Source: Paenibacillus guangzhouensis
Lineage (GTDB): Bacteria; Bacillota; Bacilli; Paenibacillales; Paenibacillaceae
Assembly: GCF_009363075.1 (NCBI RefSeq)
Contig: NZ_CP045293.1
Coordinates: forward strand, 2,232,001-2,296,000
DNA: 64,000 nt
Direction: 5' to 3'
The position numbers and the translations under genes are program-made. Below the pieces are notes generated by a model. That model was not told the origin of the DNA. It saw nothing but the letters and a program-made list of their open reading frames with translations, and searched no databases. Shown in pieces: positions 22,804 to 30,952 of this stretch; the stretch's first letter is position 1, and the number at the start of each line of letters is the position of its first letter.

Positions 22804-24744
22804 TCACACAATAATATCTCTTACTTCAACATTAGCATTTTGTAATAGTTGATATAGAGATGAAATATTATTACTGAATTGGGGTCTAACCTGAGCATTC
22901 CCATAACGCAACGTTTCTCTTGACGCACTGAAGGTGAAGAAACATTGTTCCTTTGCTCTCGACAGTGCTACAAAAAATGCACACATATCAGCATGTGTCT
23001 GAGTTTGGAAACTCCAAAATGCGTCGTCTTCAAGTCCTAAGAATATGACAGTATCATACTCGAGTCCCTTGCTCTTATGAATAGTCATAATAGGAACACT
23101 AAATACTCCTAAAAAATCTGAAATGCTATCATTCCAATTTAAATGTTTTAAATATGCAGTTGTTAATTTATCAATTGTTCCATCGATCAACTTGTTAAAA
23201 TACGTTCCTTTGGAATATTTAGGATATAATCTAAATAATCTTCCTAATCCAACAAAAGATAAAATCCCTTTTACAATGTCACTAATCCTTCGGCTGCATT
23301 GTTCTTTGCCATTAGATATTTGATTTAACTCACTTTTTATTTTCATAATGTAATCATTAAGTTCAGTTTCCATTACTAATATTTTTTGATAGTCCTCTTC
23401 TAAATTATATCCATGCACATAAGCCAACATTTCTGAAACCCTTATCCAAGAGTCGTGCTGTTTTTCTAGTGATGCTAATTGTAAAAAATCTATGATGAGT
23501 TGAATACACTCTTCTGCGAGCAAATCTTGATATTCCTTTTCTATTCTTGCGTGAATATCGAGTTTTATTAGTTCTTCAATTACAGCAGAAGCGTAAACAT
23601 GTTCTTGTTGCTTCACAAGTATACAAATATCTCTAGGTGAAATATTCTTTTGCTGAATTCTGGTTGCAATACTTGATGCAACGAAAATAGCTTCATCTAT
23701 ATGGGTCTGAAAATTCCAGATCTGACAAAACCCTTCTAAATCACTGTGCTGACTAGAAACCTTAGCCTCAATCGAGTTTTCATTTATTATTTTTGCTAAG
23801 ACATTTTGAATCTCAATGAGTCTTGGAGCTGATCTATGGTTTTGAGTTAGCTCAATCTGTCCTGCATTAAAATCACGTATAAATTGTTCAAAAGAATCCG
23901 ATAAAGCGCCTGCCCAGCCCATAATTCGCTGCTTATCGTCACCTACACTAGTTAAAACTGCAGAAGATCCTTTGAAAATTTTCTTTACTAACTCGTATTG
24001 CAGAAAAGTCGTGTCCTGGAATTCATCAAGAAAAACATGACTATACGTCATTTGTAGGGCTCTTTTTATATAAGGATTAACCTCTAGCAAGTAATAAGCA
24101 AGTTTAGAAACCATAGGAAACGTCAGATGACTTTGAAGTCCACTACGCCCATGAGTTAAAATATCCCAAAGTCTTACCAAAATCCAAGTATAGATGTCTT
24201 GTCCATCATCATAGATAGGTAGAGTATCTTCAGACAAACGTCTATATAAAATATTAAAATTAATTTCGTGCTGCCAATTAGGTTGATTAGGATGGCGCTC
24301 TTTTATGTATCCAATGGCAATATTTTGAATTTCACTTTTAGTAAATCCTATATTGTAATCCTTTTCCGGTCTATAGGTTTCTGGTATACCTAATCTAAAA
24401 CGATCGAGAAGCTGTTTTGCAAATGAATCAAATGTTCGCGATTCGAATCTCGCAGCAAGTTCCTTGTTACATCTTAGCTCTACTCTCTTTTTCAAGTTTT
24501 CTGCTGCATCTGTTTTAAAACTAATCGCCAGTATTTTTTGAGGAGATGGACATAAATTAGTTTGTAATAAGTAACATGCACGTTGTGCGAGCAGCTCCGT
24601 TTTTCCGGCTCCTGGGCCAGCTAAGATGAGATTATTCATTTCAGTTTTAATTGCTATTTCTGCAGCTGGCTCTAATATTAATCCATCTGTCGGTCTCCAG
24701 TGTTCTGAACTAATATATGACATTAGCCTATGCATTCCTTTCAA
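22804..24744 (-). CDS. gajB: UvrD/Rep-like superfamily 1 helicase, GajB-like
   Basis: A 646-residue SF1 helicase. It has Walker A LAGPGAGKTELL (about 41-52), motif Ia-like SFKTDAAENLKKRV, motif II FLDEFQDTT, motif III VGDDKQRIMGW, motif V-like TIHKSKGLEYDTVIFLGLE, and motif VI VALSRAKEQCFFTFS. It overlaps the OLD-nuclease gene by 17 bases and starts at a TTG behind AAGGA. The pairing of an OLD-family nuclease with a UvrD-like helicase defines Gabija, where GajB is thought to sense DNA ends and activate GajA. At 646 residues it is longer than the well-studied B. cereus GajB, so it may be a divergent subtype. Confidence 0.8.
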   Translation of the reverse strand: MKGMHRLMSYISSEHWRPTDGLILEPAAEIAIKTEMNNLILAGPGAGKTELLAQRACYLLQTNLCPSPQKILAISFKTDAAENLKKRVELRCNKELAARFESRTFDSFAKQLLDRFRLGIPETYRPEKDYNIGFTKSEIQNIAIGYIKERHPNQPNWQHEINFNILYRRLSEDTLPIYDDGQDIYTWILVRLWDILTHGRSGLQSHLTFPMVSKLAYYLLEVNPYIKRALQMTYSHVFLDEFQDTTFLQYELVKKIFKGSSAVLTSVGDDKQRIMGWAGALSDSFEQFIRDFNAGQIELTQNHRSAPRLIEIQNVLAKIINENSIEAKVSSQHSDLEGFCQIWNFQTHIDEAIFVASSIATRIQQKNISPRDICILVKQQEHVYASAVIEELIKLDIHARIEKEYQDLLAEECIQLIIDFLQLASLEKQHDSWIRVSEMLAYVHGYNLEEDYQKILVMETELNDYIMKIKSELNQISNGKEQCSRRISDIVKGILSFVGLGRLFRLYPKYSKGTYFNKLIDGTIDKLTTAYLKHLNWNDSISDFLGVFSVPIMTIHKSKGLEYDTVIFLGLEDDAFWSFQTQTHADMCAFFVALSRAKEQCFFTFSASRETLRYGNAQVRPQFSNNISSLYQLLQNANVEVRDIIV

Positions 24745-26752
24745 GTAATTCCTTCACTCTAGCAATAATTTTGTTAAAAACATTAGGCATATTAGACTGC
24801 AAGTCATCATCGGCTATTTTTAACAACGCCTCAATATGTGTACTCGGTTTGCTTCTACCAAGAAATAAAGTATTATACCAGACCATAAGTTCAAGCTGAT
24901 CTTCGGAATAAGTCTCACCTGTTGCTTTTTCATTTTTTAAGGATGCTACAATGCCGCTTCTTATTTTTTTAGCGTAACCTTCTGGATCTTTGAAACGATT
25001 AGGAATATTGGGTCCTCTTGGTACTGTTTCTTTATAAGCTTTAGGGAATGTTTCCAGCATTAGAAAGTCCAAATCCATAGGTGCCGAGAAAAATACATTA
25101 TTTTTATCTTCCATCAACCTTGGCAACCAAATATCATTCATAGATTTTATCCACTCAGAAGTTATTGGATAACTATCAAATTCTTCTTCAAGTTGTACTT
25201 CAGTAATAATATCCTCTCTTAAACCCGTACCTTCTCTATACCATACTTTTAATATTTCCTCTCCTGATCGACCGTTTAGTAACAATTGTTTTATTGCATA
25301 TTTAATTCTACCCCAGCCACCACCACCTCGTTCTCGATCTAAATCTAATAAAGTAATATGAGGTATATTTAATTCATTAAGTAATTTCCACATATGGTTA
25401 ACATGTCTACCTCCAAGAGGTACTATAGATATTCCATAATCATCAGGGTATATTCCGTTAATCTCCAAAATCCTTGGAAGAACTATCTCTTCTGAGTCGC
25501 CTTCACCTAAAATGACTAATCTTGAAAAGTATATTTCAGGATAAGCTCTTACGGCTTCTTTAATATACGTATACGCTTCTGATGTACTATCTGGAAGAAC
25601 AATATTATTCACTACAGTTGTATAACTATTTTGATCAATTCTTAAATGTGCTAAATTCTCTGGGTATATCCGTTTAATAATTGAGGCACTATGTGATGTC
25701 AAAACAACTTGTGCATTATTTTTATTTGAAATATTTTTCAAATTATCCATCACTCTACCAAGTAAATGGGGAGATATATGATTTTCTGGCTCTTCAACAG
25801 CAAGAAGAGTAAGAGATGCATTTGATTTCCCGGTAATTTCTACTTCTGCTTCAAGTAATGATGATACCATTGATAAATAAAATAATGATCGAAGTCCATC
25901 ACCCAGCTTGTCAACACTATATTCGCCTAAATCATGAGTTGGAGAAAAAGACACCTCAATTTTCTTCAATATTGAAGCTAATGTTGAACTACTAAATTGC
26001 AATTTTGCATCCTGATACCGAATATCCTTGTGGTACTTTTTCCATTCATCTCCAATAATACTTCTTATTTGTGAGACCCCATTGATTCCATTAAAGAGTT
26101 CATCTACTGGTTTCATTTTTTCCTTTATTGTTTCATCAATGTTATCTGGCCAAGAAATGTTATTCAAAATTCTCCATAGAATTGTTCCTGATGCGTTTCG
26201 AAGTTGTGAGGATGGCTCCCTAACTGCAGGTACATAAATAACTTGTATTGTCGATCGTTGATGCGGAGTAACAGGGACCAAATCTTCATCTGTTTCATCT
26301 ACTCCCTCCGCAACAGTTACAAAATATAATTTTTGTTCAATTTCTCCCTCAGGAGTATTATCAGCCGTCCACTTCGCAATTAAGCGTACACGCAAATAAG
26401 GAGCTTCAGCTGTTGCACGAACAACAAGTTGATTAAAAAAAGGGGGTATGCTTACTTTACTTTGCTCATTTTTTGAGTTATCCAATAACTCTGGAAAATC
26501 AATTCGAGCTTCTATCGACAGATGAAGTTCTTTTGTATCTTTCACAGCCGTGTTTTTAGGAATATGGAAGTCAGACTTATCTAGAGCCCGTTCATGAGAG
26601 GACACCCCAAATAGCTTAACTAATCCATGTATTAGTGCAGTTTTACCTGCAGAGTTCTCACCTACAAATCCCGAAAGTTTATTTAGAACTATTGTAGTCC
26701 CATCCTCACCAAAGCTTCTAAAGTTCGTTAATTTCAATGATGATATTTGCAA
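24728..26752 (-). CDS. gajA: OLD-family ATPase/TOPRIM endonuclease, GajA-like
   Basis: A 674-residue protein with a TTG start behind AAGGAGG. The N-terminal ABC-type ATPase has Walker A GENSAGKT (31-38), a signature-like KLGDGLRS (about 282-289), Walker B LLAVEEPENH (316-325) and a switch His at about 354 (LTSHSASI). A TOPRIM nuclease follows, with the catalytic Glu in ILGEGDSEE (about 415-422) and the acidic pair LLDLDRE (about 468-474). In Gabija, GajA assembles into a ring that nicks DNA when nucleotides are depleted during phage infection. It is encoded upstream of, and overlaps, the helicase. It is somewhat longer than typical GajA. Confidence 0.82.
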   Translation of the reverse strand: MQISSLKLTNFRSFGEDGTTIVLNKLSGFVGENSAGKTALIHGLVKLFGVSSHERALDKSDFHIPKNTAVKDTKELHLSIEARIDFPELLDNSKNEQSKVSIPPFFNQLVVRATAEAPYLRVRLIAKWTADNTPEGEIEQKLYFVTVAEGVDETDEDLVPVTPHQRSTIQVIYVPAVREPSSQLRNASGTILWRILNNISWPDNIDETIKEKMKPVDELFNGINGVSQIRSIIGDEWKKYHKDIRYQDAKLQFSSSTLASILKKIEVSFSPTHDLGEYSVDKLGDGLRSLFYLSMVSSLLEAEVEITGKSNASLTLLAVEEPENHISPHLLGRVMDNLKNISNKNNAQVVLTSHSASIIKRIYPENLAHLRIDQNSYTTVVNNIVLPDSTSEAYTYIKEAVRAYPEIYFSRLVILGEGDSEEIVLPRILEINGIYPDDYGISIVPLGGRHVNHMWKLLNELNIPHITLLDLDRERGGGGWGRIKYAIKQLLLNGRSGEEILKVWYREGTGLREDIITEVQLEEEFDSYPITSEWIKSMNDIWLPRLMEDKNNVFFSAPMDLDFLMLETFPKAYKETVPRGPNIPNRFKDPEGYAKKIRSGIVASLKNEKATGETYSEDQLELMVWYNTLFLGRSKPSTHIEALLKIADDDLQSNMPNVFNKIIARVKELLERNA

Positions 26753-26969
26753 GCAGTTCTCCTCCTTAAAAAAATTCTATGAATAGGTTGAATATTCGAA
26801 AAACTTAATACTTATTTCATAAGACTATACTACTAATTTCGACATTTTTCCTTATTATCCCTTTTAAATCACTTAAGTCATCCCTCCATCAGCGTAATAT
26901 TGCTCTTTTAGGGAGATTATCCATACAAAAAATAAACCACTATATTTCGAGACTGGCTTGATTATAAGA

Positions 26970-27003
26970 GAAGCCCCCAAAACTAATTCAGGGGCTTTGG
27001 TCG
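26970..27003 (-). terminator. Hairpin after the SDR remnant
   Basis: AAGCCCC/GGGGCTT stem with a 13-base loop; the leftward strand continues with TTCTCTTAT. It is probably the old terminator of the truncated SDR gene. Confidence 0.55.
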
Positions 27004-27026
27004 TTCATGTAAGTTTTACTTTTCAA

Positions 27027-27163
27027 CTAACCGTTCACTATTACTCCGCCATTTACATGTAGGATTTGCCCTGACATATAAGATGAGTCATCAGATGCCA
27101 AATATACACAAGCAGGTGCGACCTCATACGGTTGGCCGGCTCTCTTCATCATTCCACCTTATT
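27027..27163 (-). pseudogene. Truncated short-chain dehydrogenase, C-terminal fragment
   Basis: The last 45 or so residues of an SDR in good frame: [20 protein letters not shown], then [16 protein letters not shown] and a TAG stop. This is the C-terminal signature of GSP39/YhdF-type dehydrogenases. Everything upstream, including the cofactor and catalytic motifs, is missing, and the break comes just before a copy of box 1 at 27171. The gene was cut by rearrangement. Confidence 0.75.
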
Positions 27164-27170
27164 TCCACGA

Positions 27171-27191
27171 CATCCTGCCCCTTTGCTTAAT
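27171..27191 (+). repeat. Recurring box, type 1
   Basis: ATCCTGCCCCTTTGCTTAAT, a divergent copy of box 1, lying at the breakpoint of the SDR remnant. No matching box 2 is visible nearby. Confidence 0.55.
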
Positions 27192-27244
27192 AAAGCTTCG
27201 AGTCTAATGCTTTATTTTCTGAGTCTAACACTTTATTGGACACA

Positions 27245-27350
27245 CGAAGCTGCAGCAGTTAGCACACCCCGTGCCGCACGTTCTGCCGGCTTCGTTTGGA
27301 AGCATACAGGTGAGCGGAGTTGCAGTAGTTGGCCACACCGTACCGGAACC
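27245..27350. repeat. GC-rich imperfect tandem repeat
   Basis: Two units, about 27245-27280 and 27314-27350, share a pattern of G.AG.TGCAG.AGTT followed by ACACC and CGT.CCG. A weaker third unit starts near 27372 (CGAACTGCAGCTTTGCTGCG). GC content is well above the surroundings. Open frames on both strands cross it, but none has a ribosome binding site. Confidence 0.4.
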
Positions 27351-27402
27351 AGTGAGAACCATCAAAATCGACGAACTGCAGCTTTGCTGCGTAAAATGAG
27401 AA

Positions 27403-27446
27403 AGAAACCCAAAGGTCAATGACCTGGGTTTCTCAATAGTCTTTTT
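27403..27446. terminator. Terminator after the 618-residue protein
   Basis: A long, nearly perfect stem (AGAAACCCAAAGGTC / GACCTGGGTTTCT) with a two-base loop and T-runs on both strands. It lies 40 bases beyond the stop of the leftward gene at 27488. Confidence 0.75.
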
Positions 27447-27487
27447 AATTTCACTTAGTCCTGATAGGTTTGTTAATTCAAAATACT

Positions 27488-29344
27488 TTATAACAACTCT
27501 TTAACCTGATCCTTCATACGGCTTACAAGGATAGCATCTGGAGTTGAGCCATATATTTTAGCTTGAGTCTTATCCAAAAAATCACCGACCGGTTTTGAAC
27601 TTCCACCAACATATTCTATAGCTTCTCCAATAATGTTCATCATTAGTCCTGCTAACGGTATCGTCATATCTGCTGCAGTAGTACCAATGTCCACTAATAC
27701 TCCCTTGATGTCCCAGAAATTAGTTCGTTTTTTATTTCGCTCAAATGATTTAACAGTTTTATTAAATGCTTCAATGATCTCATTTTGCTCCTCAGGAAGT
27801 TGATGTTGTGAGATTCGTTGAATCATATTTTGGAATCGGTCAATATCTGTGCCTTTAAAGGCGTTGGCCAACTCCAATACGGGTACATCCCTTGCAATAG
27901 TAAGTATGTTCTCTGTTGCTAAATTTGGTGAACTCATTAATTCCATCTTCCGGCCAGTATTTACGCCTGAATACATATTGGCTAGCGTTTCTGTATTAGT
28001 TATAGTCGTCTTATCACCTACAGGACACAAAGTTGAATTTAATGCTCCTGCCCACTCCACTGAAGTAGACGATGTTATTAGCTCAAGAGATAAGTCTTGA
28101 CCTGTTTGACTTTTAATCATTGCAGCAATGAGTGCTGCATACCCCACTTGTCCAGTACCCATGGCCCCTCTGAAGGATATCGAAGAAGTTGATTCATCCC
28201 ATATTCTTGAGAGTTCAAAAGCTAAGGATTTTAACCAAGATTGTAAATTATGATCTTTCACTTTTAAAGCAGCATTATGTAAAAAGGCAAGTAAAAGCTG
28301 TTTTTCATCTGTCTCCAAAATTGGATACAGTAGTGGATTTCTATGACGACTATCAATAATTGTTCTAAGGGCTAACTGTCGAGAAAACATAAGACTATCC
28401 GGAGCCACACCTGCTAAATTCTCAAGGAAATTTCGATTGTACCGTTCAATATTTTGAGGGAAGAGAAGCTTAACTTTACCCATTATTACTAGCTCGACTA
28501 GTTCTTCTTGTGAAACATTTAGTGATAGCAAAACCCTTTCATGAAAGCTTGCTAATGGAACCACGATGTTAATAGTTCGATACATTGTAAGGTAGTTTCG
28601 AATATCATGTGAAGTTGAAATCGAAAGGTCTAGTAAACAAGCAGCCCCTTTTTTATGCCAAGTTCTTGGCAGCAGTGATTCATTGAAGTCGTTTGAAGAT
28701 AACACGGATATCGATTGATCTACCCATAATTGTTCATCAATTTCCCAAAGCCTTTTTAATTCAGGAGTAACTGATAAAGATGTTCTTCGACTCGGTATCA
28801 AATCCAAACCAGTCATTATCTTTTGGTGCTTAGCAGAGACATTTTTTTTAACTTCCACAATAATGTTTTTAGGTTTGGCAATTAGTTTCGTAAGAGAGGA
28901 TATAAAGGATTGATATTCTGAATCCGATATTGTTTTTTCCACTTCTAATATCCAACCCTTGCCCTGCTCAAAACCAAATCTATATGGTGGAAAACTTGGA
29001 GGTATGAGTAAGGCTAGTTGATCATCAAAATCATTTTGATTAAGTACTGTCCCTACTACTTGAACAACTTCTTGTAAAGATCTATCATTTATTCTTTCGG
29101 CACCTTCAGGAACTTGTTCGACTAATTTCACTAGGGTGCCCATCACTCTCACTTTTTTTGCGAAATAATCTTCTAAACATAACATTTCTTCATTGAGAGG
29201 CATAACAGATAAATCAGCACATTTTATGTAATAAATATCGTTGTAAAACCATAGTCCTTGAGTTTCAACATGTGGTTGTGTGGTTCTCAGCCTATCATAA
29301 GACAAACGGGAACTATAATAGTCGTCATCGTATTCCATCTCCAA
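27488..29344 (-). CDS. Unrecognised 618-residue protein in the defence island
   Basis: One long AT-rich gene with a TTG start behind AGAGGTG (an ATG two codons on is equally possible) and its own terminator. The sequence shows an acidic N-terminus (MEMEYDDDYY), a mixed alpha/beta first half, a helical middle (LLAFLHNAALKVKDHNL; WLKSLAFELSRIW), a Gly/Ser segment (SFRGAMGTGQVGYAALIAA), and a hydrophobic stretch near the C-terminus (GTTAADMTIPLAGLMMNIIG) that could be membrane-associating. I see no nucleotide-binding or nuclease motif. It stands as a single-gene unit between the Gabija-like operon and the transposon module. It could be a single-gene defence factor or a passenger; no function is assigned. 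Confidence 0.6.
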   Translation of the reverse strand: MEMEYDDDYYSSRLSYDRLRTTQPHVETQGLWFYNDIYYIKCADLSVMPLNEEMLCLEDYFAKKVRVMGTLVKLVEQVPEGAERINDRSLQEVVQVVGTVLNQNDFDDQLALLIPPSFPPYRFGFEQGKGWILEVEKTISDSEYQSFISSLTKLIAKPKNIIVEVKKNVSAKHQKIMTGLDLIPSRRTSLSVTPELKRLWEIDEQLWVDQSISVLSSNDFNESLLPRTWHKKGAACLLDLSISTSHDIRNYLTMYRTINIVVPLASFHERVLLSLNVSQEELVELVIMGKVKLLFPQNIERYNRNFLENLAGVAPDSLMFSRQLALRTIIDSRHRNPLLYPILETDEKQLLLAFLHNAALKVKDHNLQSWLKSLAFELSRIWDESTSSISFRGAMGTGQVGYAALIAAMIKSQTGQDLSLELITSSTSVEWAGALNSTLCPVGDKTTITNTETLANMYSGVNTGRKMELMSSPNLATENILTIARDVPVLELANAFKGTDIDRFQNMIQRISQHQLPEEQNEIIEAFNKTVKSFERNKKRTNFWDIKGVLVDIGTTAADMTIPLAGLMMNIIGEAIEYVGGSSKPVGDFLDKTQAKIYGSTPDAILVSRMKDQVKELL

Positions 29345-29676
29345 CTATATTCACCTCTTTGAAGTAGTTATTCTACTATTACGCGCTGCTCTATTAATGG
29401 TTCCTAATTTAGGAGGCGATCTTTTCTTTCTTTAATTCAGCCTACACATGAATCTGCTGTAGCCTTTTCTTGAGTCTTCCACGAGTTTCGAATAAAGAAT
29501 AAGCAAATATTGTAAAATATGATCTCGTCTTCACCTATAGGTACGCAGTGAAATACCCCCGTGCTCCCCGCGAATAAAATATAGTATTAGACTGAATGTC
29601 TTTATTTCACACGGCATTTTAATTGTCATATCGTCAGACTCCATGAAATATTAGACCGACCCATAAAATTAAAGTA

Positions 29677-29719
29677 GCGACAGCCAAAGAGGAAATAAAG
29701 TCTTAGACTGTCGCTTTTT
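29677..29719 (+). terminator. Hairpin of a repeat element
   Basis: GCGACAG (29677-29683) pairs with CTGTCGC (29708-29714), followed by TTTTTC. It is followed directly by box 2. Confidence 0.6.
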
Positions 29720-29724
29720 CGTTG

Positions 29725-29749
29725 GACTAACGTGTCCCGTTTGCTTAAT
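29725..29749 (+). repeat. Recurring box, type 2
   Basis: GACTAACGTGTCCCGTTTGC followed by TTAAT; a divergent box 2 following the hairpin at 29677. The box-1 partner before the hairpin has decayed beyond recognition. Confidence 0.6.
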
Positions 29750-29849
29750 CATCCGATCTCTCATCAAGTTATTTAACCATAATCTTCGCGTCATTGTACA
29801 CGATCGTTTCCATCAGTGCAAAAGAGCTAGCAGGTCCCGTATTATGTTG

Positions 29850-30339
29850 CTACATGTACGAGTCACTTTTCTTATACTTCATATCTGTAAATCTTGGTCC
29901 TGCAACAAACCCAAGCCTTTGGTATAAGTGTTCTGCTGGATTTCCAATTAAAATATGTAGTTTTATAACCGGCGTAATCGAATATGCCGCTGTAATAGAG
30001 TATTTTATCATAGCTTGCGCAAGTCCTTTTCCGCGGTATTCCGGTAGTACAAACACATCATTTATACCTGAAAAATTGTTAACTATCTCCGGATATACAC
30101 CTGCAATACAGCCGCCTATAATTCTGTCTGTGCTTTTTTTATTTTGCTACCACTACTTGATTAAGTGAATTAGTTGCTGTGTACCATTCGAAACAATTAC
30201 TTATTGTTTTATTAATTTCTTCAATACTTTCTTCCCCAAAGAATTCATATACTATTCCACCAAGAAATGAATTCCTGAGGGCTCTAGCCATTTCTGGTAT
30301 ATCGCTTTCTTTTGGTTTCGAGGAAATAGCAATCATCAA
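29850..30339 (-). pseudogene. Frameshifted GNAT acetyltransferase
   Basis: Two frames together make one GNAT protein of about 163 residues. The N-terminal half is MMIAISSKPKESDIPEMARA and following, to NSLNQVVVAK. The C-terminal half has RIIGGCIAGVYPEI, the acetyl-CoA motif VLPEYRGKGLAQAMIKY and HLYQRLGFVAGPRFTDMKY. The break is at an A-rich run near 30139-30146, where a one-base change would restore the frame. The gene is probably inactive, although a slippery run leaves open programmed slippage or a sequencing error. Confidence 0.75.
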
Positions 30340-30348
30340 GTGTGTAGC

Positions 30349-30468
30349 TTAATTTGTCGGTCGGCACATAAATTGTCTCGGTCGCCAAATTTCTGCACCG
30401 AAACTCATTAATATATCAGTATTTTCTGTAAGTATACCTTTTAATTGGATTTCCCCTTCTGAGCTCAT
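30349..30468 (-). CDS. Possible 39-residue peptide
   Basis: ATG at 30468 behind AGGAG with five bases of spacing opens a frame MSSEGEIQLKGILTENTDIL and on to MCRPTN. It may be a fragment of a larger gene. Support is only the ribosome binding site. Not recognised. Confidence 0.3.
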   Translation of the reverse strand: MSSEGEIQLKGILTENTDILMSFGAEIWRPRQFMCRPTN

Positions 30469-30757
30469 AGCTTCTCCTCGCAGCAATAACAACTTCCAAA
30501 ATAATCTTCTGTCACAAAAAGGTGCAATTAGAAAAACGATTAATTCATCGTAGAAATTGGAGTTACTTTTGCGTTATTTACCTAGATAGAACAAAAGCCC
30601 ATCTAGATATATTTATTTCGCAATTAACACCTTCAATTCAAACTTCTATTGCTCTAATAATCATGCAATAGAACCCTAATAAATGGAAGATTGAATTTAA
30701 TTAAAGCCGTTCTTTACTGCTCAATATTCATGCGGAGGCATCAGTCTGCCACCACGC

Positions 30758-30820
30758 AATCCTGCCCGTTAGTTCAATAAAAAAAGACGCTCCCACACCT
30801 TCTCTTGGGCTACGTCCTCC
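30758..30820 (+). repeat. Recurring element: box 1 plus decayed hairpin
   Basis: Box 1 (CAATCCTGCCCGTTAGTTCA, 30758-30778) followed by an imperfect GACG..CCCA / TGGG..CGTC hairpin. No clear box 2 follows. Confidence 0.6.
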
Positions 30821-30952
30821 TCAATAAATTACAAATTTTCAATTTCTTCCACGAATATCGTATAGTGCTTTTAAAAGAGGCTTAACTCAACCTAAGCACA
30901 AAGAATAGACTTTATTTTCATTTAACAATTGCTCAATTATTATCATTTTTAA

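Larger units (their letters stand above)
29345..29849. other. Intergenic region with terminator and box 2
   Basis: About 500 bases without a gene. It contains three short related sequences with TATTAGAC or CTTAGAC (near 29586, 29650 and 29702), a GCGACAG/CTGTCGC hairpin followed by TTTTT (29677-29719), and a box-2 copy immediately after it (29725). Confidence 0.5.
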
